Source: Theropithecus gelada (lineage: Eukaryota; Chordata; Mammalia; Primates; Cercopithecidae). From it: a stretch of DNA of 64,000 nt. A program made the translations under genes and the position numbers. Of the stretch, positions 1 to 11,060 are shown in pieces; the stretch's first letter is position 1; the number at the start of each line of letters is the position of its first letter. The notes below the pieces were generated by a model. That model was not told the origin of the DNA. It saw only the letters and a list, made by a program, of their open reading frames with translations, and did no database searches. The DNA lies in the NCBI RefSeq assembly GCF_003255815.1, contig NC_037674.1, forward strand, positions 1,968,754 through 2,032,753. The letters are read 5' to 3'.

Positions 1-334
1 TTCAAAACAGCCCCAAACTAAAAACAACCCCAGTGTTCATACGCTGTTGAATGAATAAACAAAATATGGCCTATCTGTACCATGTAATACTCTTTGGCAA
101 CACACAGAAGGTAAATGCAGCCGCATTGATGAACCTCAAGGAACATTATGCTAATTGAAATAAGCCAGACACCAAAGACTACATAGTCTATGATTCCATT
201 TATATAAGAAAGGCAAACCTATATTTAGAGAGAATAGATCAGTACTTGCCTGGGGGTGAAAGTAGAGAATGACTGCAAAAATGCATGAGGAAACTTCTTG
301 GGGCGATGGAAATTTTCTAAAACTGGATTGTGGT

Positions 335-681
335 TGCCTTTGCGTTGCTATAAAGGAACACTGGAGTCTGGGTAATTTATAAAGAAAAGAGGTTTATGGC
401 CGGGCGCGGTGGCTCACGCCTGTAATCCCAACACTTTGGGAGGCCGAGGCGGGCGGATCACAAGGTCAGGAGATCGAGACCATCCTGGCTAACACAGTGA
501 AACTCCGTCTCTACTAAAAATACAAAAAACTAGCTGGGCGTGGTGGCGGGCGTCTGTAGTCCCAGCTACTCGGGAGGCTGAGGCAGGAGAATGGTGGGAA
601 CCCGGGAGGTGGAGCTTGCAGTGAGCCGAGATCGCGCCACTGCACGCCAGCCTGGGCGACACAGCAAGACTCTGTCTCAAA

Positions 682-715
<34 letters not shown>

Positions 716-1027
716 GGTTTACTTGGCTCATGGTTCTGCAGGCTATACAAGACCTCAGGAAGCTTCCAATCGTGGCAGAAGTGGAAGGAGGATCAGCATG
801 TCCTGTGGAGAGAGAGGGAATGAGAGAGAGGAGGGGTACTGGCCTTTTAGCAACTCTCCTGTGAACAAACAGAGTGAGAACTCACTCTTTGCTCAGAGGC
901 GGGCACCAAGCCATTCATGAGGTCTCCACTCGCATGACCCAGACAGCTCCCACCAGGCCCCGCTTCCAACACTGGGAATGAAAGTTCAACGTAAGATTTG
1001 GAGGGGACACATGTCCAAACTGTATCA
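335..1027 (-). mobile_element. MaLR solo LTR (MSTA/MSTB type)
   Basis: The + strand reads as the reverse complement of an MST-type LTR: 'tgctataaaggaacactgga', 'gggtaatttataaagaaaag', 'ccattcatgaggtctcc' and 'caggccccgcttccaacact'. It runs from TG to CA. The 5-bp target-site duplication gtggt is perfect at 330-334 and 1028-1032, as expected for ERVL-MaLR elements. An AluY (398-705) sits inside. No internal region is present, so this is a solo LTR. Confidence 0.85.
398..705 (+). mobile_element. AluY inserted in the MST LTR
   Basis: A full-length Alu from 'ggccgggcgcggtgg' to a poly-A tail that decays into (aaaag)n. A perfect 16-bp target-site duplication 'aaagaaaagaggttta' lies at 381-396 and 706-721. 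The left arm has the AluY-type 'gaggtcaggagatcgagacc'. Confidence 0.93.
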
Positions 1028-1234
1028 GTGGTGATGATTGCTTGACCATAAAACATTTGCTAAAAATTATTGAGCAGCACTCTTAGAATGGATGCTTGTT
1101 TTATATATAAACTATACCTCCATAAGTTGCTTTATTAAAGCAAAAAATATATCCATATGATCTCTTAGCAGAAAAGATAATAATCAATATTTAAATTTTC
1201 TTAGAAACCTAGCACAAAATAAGATATGCAATAC

Positions 1235-1435
1235 TAACAGTAATAGCTAACGCCTACCAGTTATGTGCTTCTGTGTGGTGGCTCTCTGGATCCTTCCAAA
1301 CGGCCTGCGTAAAGGTCCTGTACTGATCCCCGTTTTACAGACAAGGGAGCTGAGGAAGGGAAAAGCTGGTTCTATACCTTGCTTAAGGTCACACAAGTTT
1401 TAACTGGTGGAACCAGGATTGAAACTCCAACAGCC
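1235..1435 (-). mobile_element. MIR SINE
   Basis: The + strand reads as the reverse complement of MIR: 'ccccgttttacagacaaggg', 'gcttaaggtcacacaag' and 'ggaaccaggattgaaactcc'. The element is old and diverged, with no target-site duplication visible. Confidence 0.75.
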
Positions 1436-1494
1436 TTGGAGTTTGGCTAGCAATCACGGGCAAGCTGATGCCCATGGATATGCCCATGGAAGTG

Positions 1495-1850
1495 GCACGC
1501 TGTCTTCCACTTCAGGTCTTTTCACATGCTGATTCCTCTGCGGAAACACTCGCGAACCTTCTCTTCCCTGTGTTGACTCCTGCTCTTTTTGGAGTTGAGC
1601 TTCATTGCCTATTCTCTGGAGGTCTTCTTTGACCCCCTCCCATACAGGACAGCTCCTTTCCTCATGCAGTGCCCTAGTACCCAGGAATCTTCTTGTGGAA
1701 GCAGCGGCCACTTTTGCCTGTGCCCTCATTCCCTCATTGACTGCCTGTCCCTGGTGTGCCTAGTACACTGCCTAGTACAGTGCCTGCACCTGGTAACTGC
1801 CCGTGTCTTGGCACTATCTGATCTGCACCTGTATTGAGCAGGAGTTAGTC
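1495..1850 (+). mobile_element. L2 LINE 3' fragment
   Basis: The order of motifs resembles the L2 3' UTR: 'cttcaggtcttttcacatgc', 'tctttgaccccctccc', and 'gcctagtacagtgcctgca' near the end. It is strongly diverged, so boundaries are approximate. Confidence 0.55.
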
Positions 1851-2110
1851 AACAAGTGAGCCGAACAGTAGTTGGTAAATGCCATCTGTGGATCTGTTCT
1901 CACTTCCTGCACCATCATTTCTTAGGGAGCCAGCTGGGACATAGCACACATTTCTTGAGGGTGACTGTCATGTAGAACAATCAATTGTACTCATCCTTTT
2001 AAAGATGCACACTCTAGAAGAACATGAACATTTTTATTTCTCATAGAACATCTCTAGGAAAACTAGCATTTCCAGAATTTTCTTGAAAGTTCCGATCTGG
2101 TCGTGTATTG

Positions 2111-2341
2111 TAGGCCGAGTATTTTTAATCTGAAAGCCTGAAATCTGAAATGCTCCAAGATTTGAAATTTTTTCTGTGCTGACATGATGCTCAAAGGAAA
2201 TGCTCACTGGAGCATTTAAGATTTTGAATTTTGAGATTAGGGTTGATCAATTGGCATAATGCAAATATTCTAAAATACAAAATATTTGAAATCTGAAACA
2301 CTTCTGGTCCCAAGTATTTCTGATAAAGAGATTCTCACCTG
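2111..2341 (-). mobile_element. Tigger/pogo-like non-autonomous DNA transposon
   Basis: This 231-bp unit contains 'cctgaaatctgaaatgctcc' near the left end and 'cacttctggtcccaagtatt' near the right end. Its two ends are related inverted repeats (left 'aggccgagtattttt', right end reversed 'caggtgagaatctct'). It matches my memory of a common primate MITE family that begins 'caggttgagtatccctta'. I do not assign a family name. Confidence 0.6.
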
Positions 2342-2784
2342 TGAATCATTTTGGGAGACATTCTCTCCCTCCTCTCCTCTGCAGTCTTCCCATTTCATGT
2401 AACTTCTGCCCCATCATTATGCTGGAACACTTCATGTTTACAAGGCCTATGTCCACCTACTTGCCAAGTCTAAGTGACACTGTTCACACTTACAAGATTG
2501 GGTCCTCTTGCAGCATTTGACAACTTAGCCTGGGGCAGTGAACCCTAATTACCTCTGCAGCTAGGAAGTGTGTCTTGCTCCATGTGGCAATGCCTTCCAC
2601 AACTCAAATGCACCATTGCCAATAATGAATGCATCCCCTTCTTCCTGGACCATATTCTCGCTTTTTCCATGACGTACTGCGGAAACTCCGTTTCACATGT
2701 GACCCTTTCTTGCCCTAAGCCTGTACTTCTAATTAAACATTCACTCCAAATATCCTAGATATTTATCAAGTCTCTGCCGTCTTT
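2342..2784. other. Unassigned non-coding stretch
   Basis: Pyrimidine-leaning DNA with no repeat I can name and no convincing open frame. Weak L2-like phrases make an eroded L2 possible. Confidence 0.4.
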
Positions 2785-3480
2785 TCCATCCTAAATGCCA
2801 CTGTTTTCTTTCAACATCTTGCCATTTCTTGCCTGGACTTTGTAGTCATTTCCCAACTGGTTCCCCTGCCACTGGTCTCGCTCTCCATCCCCTGCGCTGA
2901 CAACACAATGGTCCTTTAATATCGCTCTTACCTCACAACTTTCATACAAAAAAGTTCCTGGGAACATGCCTGTCCTGCTCTTCTCACTGGGAACCTTATC
3001 CACAGTGCTCAGTGCATTTCTTCCTTCTCTGTGAAGCCTTTCTAGCCTCCAAAGATACTTTCTCTTTTATGATCCTGTAGCGTCTGGTGCGTTTTGTTAA
3101 AATATTTATCATGTGTTTGCAATCGTGTGTTTCCCTGATTCTTTCCCGTTGACTGTGTGAGTGCCTCCGAGGTGGAAACTACAGTTTCATCCTTCCTGGC
3201 ACTCCGACCCCTAGCACATTGGCTCGCCCAGAGTTGCAGCTTCAGCACCGCTTCTCAGACACAAACCGTCCTTCCTGTCCAAACTTCCATCTCCACCTTT
3301 ACTCCTCACAGAAGCACTGAGGGGTAAAGGAAGATGGCTGGGAGGCTGAGACTCCCTTTTATTTTCATGCAGAATATCTGTGTATGCAGAATATCTGTGT
3401 ACACACATTTAGGGCAAAATGGCTTAAAGAATTTTTGTTGAATGAATGAATATATGAACACATGGATAAATGAATGAAAA
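2785..3480 (+). mobile_element. L2 LINE 3' region (fragmented)
   Basis: The segment around 2820-2960 ('cttgcctggactttgtagtc', 'aactggttcccctgcc', 'aatggtcctttaatatcgc') matches the L2 ORF end in style. 3010-3230 resembles the L2 3' UTR. The last part ends 'tttgttgaatgaatgaa', the usual L2 terminus. Non-coding fossil. Confidence 0.6.
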
Positions 3481-3594
3481 AACACACCCTTGCTCCCAGA
3501 AAACCCTTGTTGATGACTCTGCTTCACTCATTCCTCTTTTACTTTGAGGTCCTTTTTACTCTATTCATGCATTTACCCCTATTTTCTCTCTCTC

Positions 3595-3894
3595 TTTTTT
3601 TTTTTTTTTTTTTGAGACGGAGTCTTGCTCTGTCGCCCAGGCTGGAGTGCAGTGGCACGATCTCGGCTCACTGCAAGCTCCACCTCCCGGGTTCACGCCG
3701 TTCTCCTGCCTCAGCCTCCCGAGTAGCTGGGACTACAGGCGCCGCCACCACGCCCAGCTAATTTTTTTGTATTTTTAGTAGAGACGGGGTTTCACCATGT
3801 TTGCCAGGATGGCCTCGATCTCCTGACCTCGTGATCCGCCCGCCTTGGCCTCCCAAAGTGCTGGGATGACAGGCGTGAGCCACTGTGCCCGGCC
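3595..3894 (-). mobile_element. AluY, minus strand
   Basis: T-tract followed by 'gagacggagtcttgctctgt' and ending 'gtgcccggcc'. The target-site duplication 'tattttctc' lies at 3580-3588 and 3895-3903. Confidence 0.92.
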
Positions 3895-3903
3895 TATTTT
3901 CTC

Positions 3904-4409
3904 ATTTTTTAAACCTAAGTTGTTTTAAAACAGATGAGTGCAGTTTTTATCAGAAAAGGAAGCAAACCTTTTTTCTCCTTAACTACAGTTAGTCCATTTC
4001 TTCGTGCACATTAGGTGCTAAATAAACGTCTGATGAAGCAATGAATACCTTAACAAAGCGTAACATGCCATAAAATGAAAAGGAACAGGAAAAAAAAAAC
4101 CCTCAATTTGATTCCAAAGCCCTAAGTGACTGTTACCTAGGGTTTTGAAAATAACAGGTAAGTGTGAGTTTCCAAGGAAGGATTTCTAGGCTCCTGTAAC
4201 ACTTCTGTCTGAACTCTTTTGTGGGAAGATTTTATGGATAGTGGATTTGTCGTGCCTGGCTGTCTGGATGCACGAGGCGGGTGTTGCCTCAGGCGCCGTG
4301 CCAGGTTCAATTTTTGCGCTGGGACCCCCGTGAGTTTCGAAGGTGGGTAGAGCCTGAAGCATCTTCTGATTGAAGTCAATGAACATTGAGTGGAGTGGGA
4401 TAGTCTTTG
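3904..4409. other. Unassigned stretch
   Basis: No repeat or gene recognised. Short overlapping minus-strand open frames of about 80 codons at 4137-4434 show no family signature and look like chance. Confidence 0.4.
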
Positions 4410-4459
4410 TTTTGTTTAGTTTTTTGAGGCACAATCAACATCTATGTACTGCACATATT

Positions 4460-4687
4460 TTTATCTGTTTGTTTATTGTTTTTAAATTTTAACTTTAGAG
4501 TCAGAGGAAACGTGCAGGTTTATTACAAGGGTATATTGCATGAGGCTGAGGTTGGGGCTTCCGTGGATCCTGGAACCCAGATAGTGAATATGGTACCCAA
4601 TAGGAAGCTTTTCAGCCCTTGCCTGCCTCCTTATCTCCCTCCATTCAGAGTTTGTAGTATCTGTTGTTCCCATCTTTATGTCCGTGA
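4460..4687 (-). mobile_element. L1MA/L1PB-type 3' end nested in the L1ME
   Basis: The + strand shows 'tttaaattttaactttagag', 'cgtgcaggtttattacaagg' and 'atagtgaatatggtacccaa', which is the reverse complement of a younger L1 3' UTR. It is 5'-truncated. Imperfect target-site duplication 'actgcacatatt' / 'actgcacgttta' at 4448-4459 and 4688-4699. Confidence 0.68.
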
Positions 4688-5137
4688 ACTGCACGTTTAA
4701 ATGATACCCTATGGTGAACTGTGAAAACCCAGGAAACCATCACCACGATCAAGGGAATGAACATATGCATGTACTCCCAAATGTTTCCTGCTTCTCCTTC
4801 TTGATTCCTTCCTCTCTCGTGTCCACCCTCATCTTTTGTCTGCACTGATTGGTGTCTCCTAGAATGTTCTATACATCTAATTGTATAGAATGTACTCTTG
4901 TTTGAGTTTTTTGTTGGTTTGTGTTGTTTTGCTTTTTGCTCAGTGTAGGTTTTTGAGATCTATCCACGTTTGAGTTGTATCAACACTTGACCCTGTTTTA
5001 CTGGTGAATGGCGTTTCATTTTATATATATACGCCAGAGTTTGTTACCCATTCATCTGTTGATGGTCATTTGGGCTGGACTGTGTTTACGTCTCCCGAAA
5101 TTTATATGTTGAAATTCTAATCCCCAGTATGATGGTG

Positions 5138-5462
5138 TGTGGTTTGAATGTTTCCTTTTCAAAATTCAGGTGTGCCGGTGTGATAGTGTTAAGAGGTGGA
5201 GCCTTTAAGAGGTGGCGAGGCTCCTTCCCCGCGAATGAGATCAGATGTCTTTATACAGGTGCTTGATAAAGGGAGTTGGTTCCCTCTTACCCTTCTGCCT
5301 TTTGCAACGTGAGGACACCGCAGGAAAGCCCTTACCAGATGCTGGCACTTTGGTCTTGTACTTTCCAGCCTCCAGAAATGTGAAGGAATACATTTCTGTT
5401 CTTTATAAATCGCCTAGTCTCAGGCATTCTGTTGTAGCAGCACAGCCGAACTCGGGCAGAAC
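5138..5462 (+). mobile_element. 5' LTR of the MaLR provirus
   Basis: Begins 'tgtggtttgaatg'. Contains 'gaggacaccgcaggaaagcc', 'ttaccagatgctggcac' and 'cattctgttgtagcagcaca'. Parallel in order to the LTR at 7029-7341. The right edge is approximate. Confidence 0.7.
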
Positions 5463-6729
5463 TTGGTAGGGTAAGTCAGAGGAGGACGGTGTGTTGCTAT
5501 AACAAATACCACAAGATGTAGAAGCGGGATTCGAACTGGGCAGTGGTTAGTGCTTGGGACAGTTCTGAAGAGAATGCTGGAAAAAAGCCTATATTGCAGT
5601 GAACGAGGCATTAAGAGTGATTCTGGTTTTTTGATGAAGTCTCAGAGGGAATGAGGAACAAGGTATTGAAAACCGGAGGAAAGGTCACCCTTGCTATAAG
5701 GCGGCTAAGAATTATATACATGCTGTAGGACTTTCTGGAAGGCAGAAATTGAAAGCAATGGCTAGGCTATTTAGCAGATGAAATCTCAAAGCAGCAAGGT
5801 GTTCGGGATCCTACGTGGCTTCTCTTACATGCTTACAGTAAAATATGAGGAGAGAGAAATATTTAAAGACGATTTATAATTAAAAGGGAAGGAAAATGTA
5901 AAGATTTGCAAAATTCTCAGCCTGGCCATTTAAAGACTAAAAAAAAAATGTGTTTAGGAGAGAAAGCCAAGGGTGTGGCCAAGTGACTGTTTGGTAAGGA
6001 GATTAGTGTGGATAAAAGGAAGCCAGGGGCTATACACATCAAGACAGTGGGAGAATGACCTCAAAGACACTTCAGAGAGGTTCAAGGCCTTCCCACTGCA
6101 GACCCCAAATGCTACAACCTGGAGGGCAGAATGGATGCAGGGTGCCTGTGGGACCCCAGGACTTACTTCCCAAGGCTACTTTAAGTCTTCTCCCCACATT
6201 CTGGCACAGCACTCCCCAGACACCCTGGCTGGTGCTGAAGCAGGCTGCACCGTGGCTCCGGCAGTGGCTCTAGGCCTTGGCAGTGTACACTTAGCACTGA
6301 TTCTGTGGGCGCACAGAATGCAAGAGCGGTGGCAGCATGCCTTCCTCCTCCCAGATGTCAGAGCATGTCTCAGAGAAGGCCCGTGCAGAGAACTGCCACA
6401 GGGGTGTAGCCATCACAGACAGCCTCCATAGGGCATTACCTAGTGGAGTCTTGGGGCCTGGCTGCCCCCAGGACCCCAGAACGTAGAGCCATCAGTATGC
6501 AACGCCAACCTGGCAGAGTCACAGGCATGTGACTTGAATGTGTGAGAGCTGAGGTGTGGGTCCTGCCAAGCCAGCAAAGCGGGGCTGCCCAGGGCTTTGG
6601 GGGTTCATCCTCTACCCCAGTGTGTCCAGGAGGTGGTGTATAGAGTTAAAGATTGTTCTTTAGTCTTAAGATGTAATGCTTGCCCCCTTTGGGTTTTGGA
6701 CTTACCTGGGACCTGTTACCCTGTTCTTT

Positions 6730-6731
6730 CC

Positions 6732-6764
<33 letters not shown>

Positions 6765-6769
6765 GTCTC
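6730..6769. repeat. (CT)n microsatellite
   Basis: About 40 bp of nearly pure CT repeat inside the MaLR internal region. Confidence 0.9.
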
Positions 6770-7028
6770 AGTACTATCCTACGCCTGGCCCTCCATTGTA
6801 TTTTGAAAGTATATAACTTGTTTGATTTCATAGACTCACAGCTGGAGGGAAATTTGCCTTGGGATGATTTACACCTTGAATGTCACTCATGCAATGTTTG
6901 GATGAGATTTTGGACTTTAGACTTTAAAGTTGATGCTGAGATGAGTTAATACCTTTGGGCTATTGGCATGGAGTGAATGTATTCCGGATGTGAAAAGGAC
7001 AGAGTTTGCGGGGCCAGAATCAGATTGT

Positions 7029-7341
7029 TGTGGTTTGAATGTGTCCTCAGGCGCTGCCAGTGGATAGGATTAAGAAGTGGAGCTTTTCAGGGATAATTCG
7101 GCCATGAGAGCTCCTGCTTTGCAAGGGGATCAGGTGTCCTTGCACAGGGCCTTGACTGAGGGATTGTTTTTCTCTTGCCTTTCCGCCTTCCACTGTGTGA
7201 AGACGCAGCAAAAAGGCCCTCACCAGATGCCGGTGCCTGAGAATTTCCAGCCTCTAGAACTGTGAGGAAATTAATTTCTGTTCTTTATACATTCCCAGCC
7301 TTAGGCATTCTGTTACGGCAGTACAAAATGGAGTAAAATCA
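7029..7341 (+). mobile_element. 3' LTR of the MaLR provirus
   Basis: Begins 'tgtggtttgaatgtgtcc'. Shares with the 5' LTR the blocks 'caccagatgccggtgcc', 'cagcctctagaactgtgagg' and 'aggcattctgttacggcag'. Divergence between the LTRs is substantial, consistent with an ancient insertion. Confidence 0.72.
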
Positions 7342-10300
7342 TGCTTACTAGGAGGTGGGGCATTTGGGAGGTGATTAGGTCCTGATGTCAGCCTTCCTGA
7401 GTGGTATTGATGTCCTCATGGAAGAGACTGGAGAAAGATTTCTTGCCCCTTCCACCATGTGAGATTAAAGCAAAACGGCCATTTATGAACCAGGAAGAGG
7501 GCCCTTAACCAGACACCAGATCTGCTGCAGACTTGATTTTGGACTTTCCAGCTTCCAAAAGGCTGTAAACGACAGAAATGTATTCCTCACATCTATTCCA
7601 GAGATGGCATTTATGGTATTTTGTTACAGCTATTTCGTTATAGCTGCCTGAATGGATTAAGACAGGCTGTCTCCAGGTTTGACTATTAAATTAAAAAGGC
7701 TGCTATGAACATTCATGTACAAGTCTTTGTGTAGACATGTGCTTTCATTTCTCTTGGGTTAATACTCAGGAGTGTATTGGCTGGATCATATGGTAAGTGT
7801 TCATTTAACGTTTTCTGAAATAACCCACACATTTTCCACTGGGATAGTGTCATTTTATGTTCTCATCAGCAGTGGGTGAGTGTTTCAGGTCCTCCTTATT
7901 TCTCACAACACTCGATACGGTCAGTCTCTTTAAAATTAGCCACTCTAGTAGCTGTGTAGTGCTCCTGATTTGTATGTCCCTAAGGACAAGTGATGTTGAA
8001 CATCTGTTCATGTGATTAGTTGCTGAATATTTTCTTAAGCAAAGTGTCTGTTCCACTCTTTTACCCATTGTCTTATGGAGTTGTTTATTTCCTTACTGTT
8101 GAATTTGGAGAGTTCCTTACCTATTTGGATATAAGCTCTTTATCAGATATATGCTATACAAATATTGTTTCCCAATCTGTCTTTTCATCCTCTTAACCGT
8201 GTACTGTATGTTTCAAAAGACAAAAGTTTTTCAGTGTGGTGAAGTGTTTTTTACAAATTGTGCTTTTGGTATTGAATCAAAGAAATCCTTTCCCAATATA
8301 AGGTCATAAAAGTTTCCTCCTATGTTTATTTCTAGACGTTTATAGTTTTAGGTTTTACATTTAGGTCCATGATTCTTTTCCACTTGATTTTTATGTATAG
8401 TAGAAGGTATGGGTTGAAGTTATTTTTTGGTATATGGATGTTTTCGCCTATGGATATATAGATGTCAGATTAGTCTAGCAGTATTTATTGATGTTTCTTT
8501 TTCATTGAACTAACTACCTTTGTCAAAATCTGTTGTTCAGGTATGTTTCAGTCTATTTCTGAACATTATATTCAGTTTCATTGATCTCTCCGTGTATATT
8601 TATACCAATACCACACTATCATAATCACTGTAGCTTTAAAATAACTCTTTAAATAAGGTGGTGTTAGTTGTATCATTTTTTAAAATGTTGTTTTGGCTAT
8701 GCTTGGTTCTTTGCATTTACATGTGAGTTTTGCAATGTTTGTCAATTTCTACATTAAAAAGCCTGTTAAGGTTTTGATTAAAATTGATTTGAATATACAG
8801 TTAACTTAGAGGAGAATTGGCACCTTAACAATATGAGTTTTCTAACCCATGAACATGGCATATCTCTCCATTTATTTAGGTCTCCTAAAATTTCTCTGAA
8901 ATATTTGCTGGTTTCCATTGCATAGGTCATTCACGTCTTTTGTCATATTCATCTCTCTTTCTTATTTTTGTAGGCTATCATATAAGGAGTATTTAATGTG
9001 AAATTTCAATTGTTTATTGCTAATATACAGAAATAAAATTGGTTTTGTGCATTGACTTGATACCCCACAATCTTGTTAAACTTGTTTATTAATTTCAGTA
9101 GCTTTTCTGTAGATCCCACTGGATTTTCATGTCATCTGTGAATAAGGACAGTGTTACCTTATCCTTTCCAATCTAGATGGTTTTCATCTCTGTTTTCTTC
9201 CCTCCCCCCCAACTTATCACACCGGCCGGATCTCTCAAGTGTTGAAAAGAAGAAGTGGCAAGAGCAATATCCTTGTCTTGTTCCTGATTTAGAAGGAAAG
9301 CGGGCAGTCTTTTTACCGTTAAGTATGTTTGTAATAGTTGTTTCAGATGCTTTTTCTCAAGTTGAGAAAATCCTCTTCCTAGTTTGCAGAGTTTTTTAAA
9401 ACAAGGGAAGGATGTTGACTTTTGTGAAATGTTTTGCCCAAGCCTATTGGGATGAACCAAATTTTTTTTCTTAGCATGTTGAATTACATTGATTTACTTA
9501 AAAAAAGTTAAACTTTCCTTTAATTGTTGGAAACTTGGACAAGATGTGTTATCCTTTTATATGTAGTTAGATTTGATTTACAAAATTCTTTTGAAAACTT
9601 CTGCCAAAATGTTTATGAGGAATACTGATCTACAGTTTTCCTTCCTTGAAATTTACTTGTGATTCAGGGGTCACGGTAATTTTGACCTGAGAATAAACTG
9701 GGAAGTGTTCTCTACTTGTCAGTATTCTGGAAGAACTTACATAGAACTGATATTAATTCTTCCTTATATGCTTGGTAGAATTTATCCTTGAAATCGTGTT
9801 TGGGGGAAGGTTTTTATCTGAAAATTAAATTTCTTTGATAGATACAGGGTGATTCACGTTATCTATTGTTTCTTGAGTTTGCTTCAACAGTTCGTCTTTG
9901 AAGAATTTGTCTGTTGCATCTACATTGTAGAAGGTATCAGCATAAAGTTGTTCATAACATTCCCTTAGTTTTCTTTTTGACATCTGTAGGCCCTGAAATG
10001 ATGTCTCTTCTTTTATTCCCAATGTTAGTAATTTTGTTTGTTCTCTGTTTTGTGTGTTTTTTTCCTTATCAGTCTGGTAAAGGTTTATTGATTTTTTTTG
10101 AAGAACTAACTTTTTGTTTCACTGATTTTTCTGTATTGTTTTTGTTTTCTCTTATTGACTTCTAATCTGATCTTTATTATTTTCTTTCCTCTCCTAACTT
10201 TGGGTTTAATACTATCTAATTTTTCCAGTTTTATAAAGTGGAAGCTAAGGACATTGGTTTGAAACTTTCTTTTTTAAAAATAGACTTTCAGTGGTTGTAA

Positions 10301-11060
10301 ATTTTCTTAAATATTTCTTATTTAAGCAGCCCACAATGTTGTGTTTCCGTTTTTATTCAATTCAAAAATCTCACTTATGCTCTTTTATTTTTTTTTCTTT
10401 CCTTTTCTCTCTGTATTGTATTTTGAGTTGTTTCTAATGCAATGTCCTCAAATACACTCACCATTTCTCCTGCAAGGTCTAGTGTATAGCTACTTCTATC
10501 TTCCATTTCATGTCAAATATTATTGATTTTATTTCTAGAAGCTTAATCTGAGTCTTTTATGTTATCTTTCATGGATCTAGTTAACTTTTTGAGTATCGAG
10601 AATAGACTTATAGTAACTTTTAAAATGTCTTTCCTAATCCTGACATTTAAAAAAGTTTTGAGTTTTTTTTTTGGATTCATCGATGTAATTCTGTATTATT
10701 GGTTATATTTTCATGCTTCCTTACATGTCTGGTAATCTCTGTTTGGATGCCAGACATTGTGAATTTTAACTTGCTGAGTGCTGGATATTTTTGCCTTCCT
10801 AGGAATATTCTTGTGCTTTGTTCTTGGATGCAGTTAAGTTACTTGGAAACATTGTATCCTTTTGGGTCTTGCTAATATTGGTTAAGCCTTATGAATGCTG
10901 CTCTTGTGGGAACAGATACTGTTCCTAGTTCTGGAAACTTCTTCTTAAACTCTGACAGATTTTCCTCTAATATTTATATACCTGCTTCTCAGTGCACTTT
11001 TGTGTCTGTTTTTCCTTTTTTTCACTGTTCTCATAACATTAGCTTAATGTAAACTCAAGC

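Larger units (their letters stand above)
1..1150 (+). mobile_element. L1M LINE 3' end, split by an MST LTR
   Basis: Positions 1-334 and 1028-1150 read as one old L1M 3' end in sense orientation (end of ORF2 plus 3' UTR). The first part has the typical 'attatgctaattgaaataagccagac' type segment and 'atgattccatttatat'. The second part resumes with 'gtggtgatgattgc' and ends in an A-rich stretch. An MST LTR with Alu (335-1027) interrupts it. The frame is decayed and non-coding. The family call is from memory of L1M 3' ends. Confidence 0.75.
5138..7341 (+). mobile_element. MaLR provirus (MST/MLT1-type), LTR-internal-LTR
   Basis: Two related LTRs flank ~1.6 kb of internal sequence. The segment before the 3' LTR, 'actttaaagttgatgctgag' with 'ggccagaatcagattg', is the typical end of a MaLR internal region. 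No retroviral protein frame survives. The longest open frame (5973-6431, 152 codons) shows no retroviral motif I can see. Old ERVL-MaLR elements usually lack pol and env. Confidence 0.72.
5078..7664 (+). mobile_element. MLT1-type LTR split by a MaLR provirus
   Basis: The first ~55 bp ('aatttatatgttgaaattct', 'aatccccagtatgatggtg') are the 5' end of an MLT1-like LTR. The rest resumes at 7342 with 'ggaggtggggcatttgggag' and ends 'ggattaagaca' at 7664. The L1ME flank continues on both sides, with 'ggctg' at 5073-5077 and 7665-7669 as a likely 5-bp target duplication. Confidence 0.7.
4410..11060 (-). mobile_element. Old L1ME-type LINE, minus strand, interrupted twice
   Basis: Read on the minus strand, this is an ancient L1 running from its 3' end (left) to a 5' region (right). 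Landmarks on the + strand are 'aaccatcaccacgatcaagg' (3' UTR), 'gctgctatgaacattcatgt' and 'atactcaggagtgtattggc' (ORF2 C-terminal part), 'ttcactgatttttctgtatt' (ORF2 RT region), and 'ggatgccagacattgtgaat' at ~10747 (L1M 5' region). Decay is heavy, with no long open frame. Sequence is interrupted at 4460-4687 by an L1MA 3' end and at 5078-7664 by LTR elements. The right boundary near 11000 is approximate. Confidence 0.72.

Noticed and set aside
489..750. 80-codon frames with 'SPRLECSG' and 'AQAGVQW' like peptides, repeated at several places in the window
   Set aside because: Standard antisense or sense Alu translations.
5973..6431. 152-codon + frame
   Set aside because: Lies inside the decayed MaLR internal region and shows no retroviral motif.
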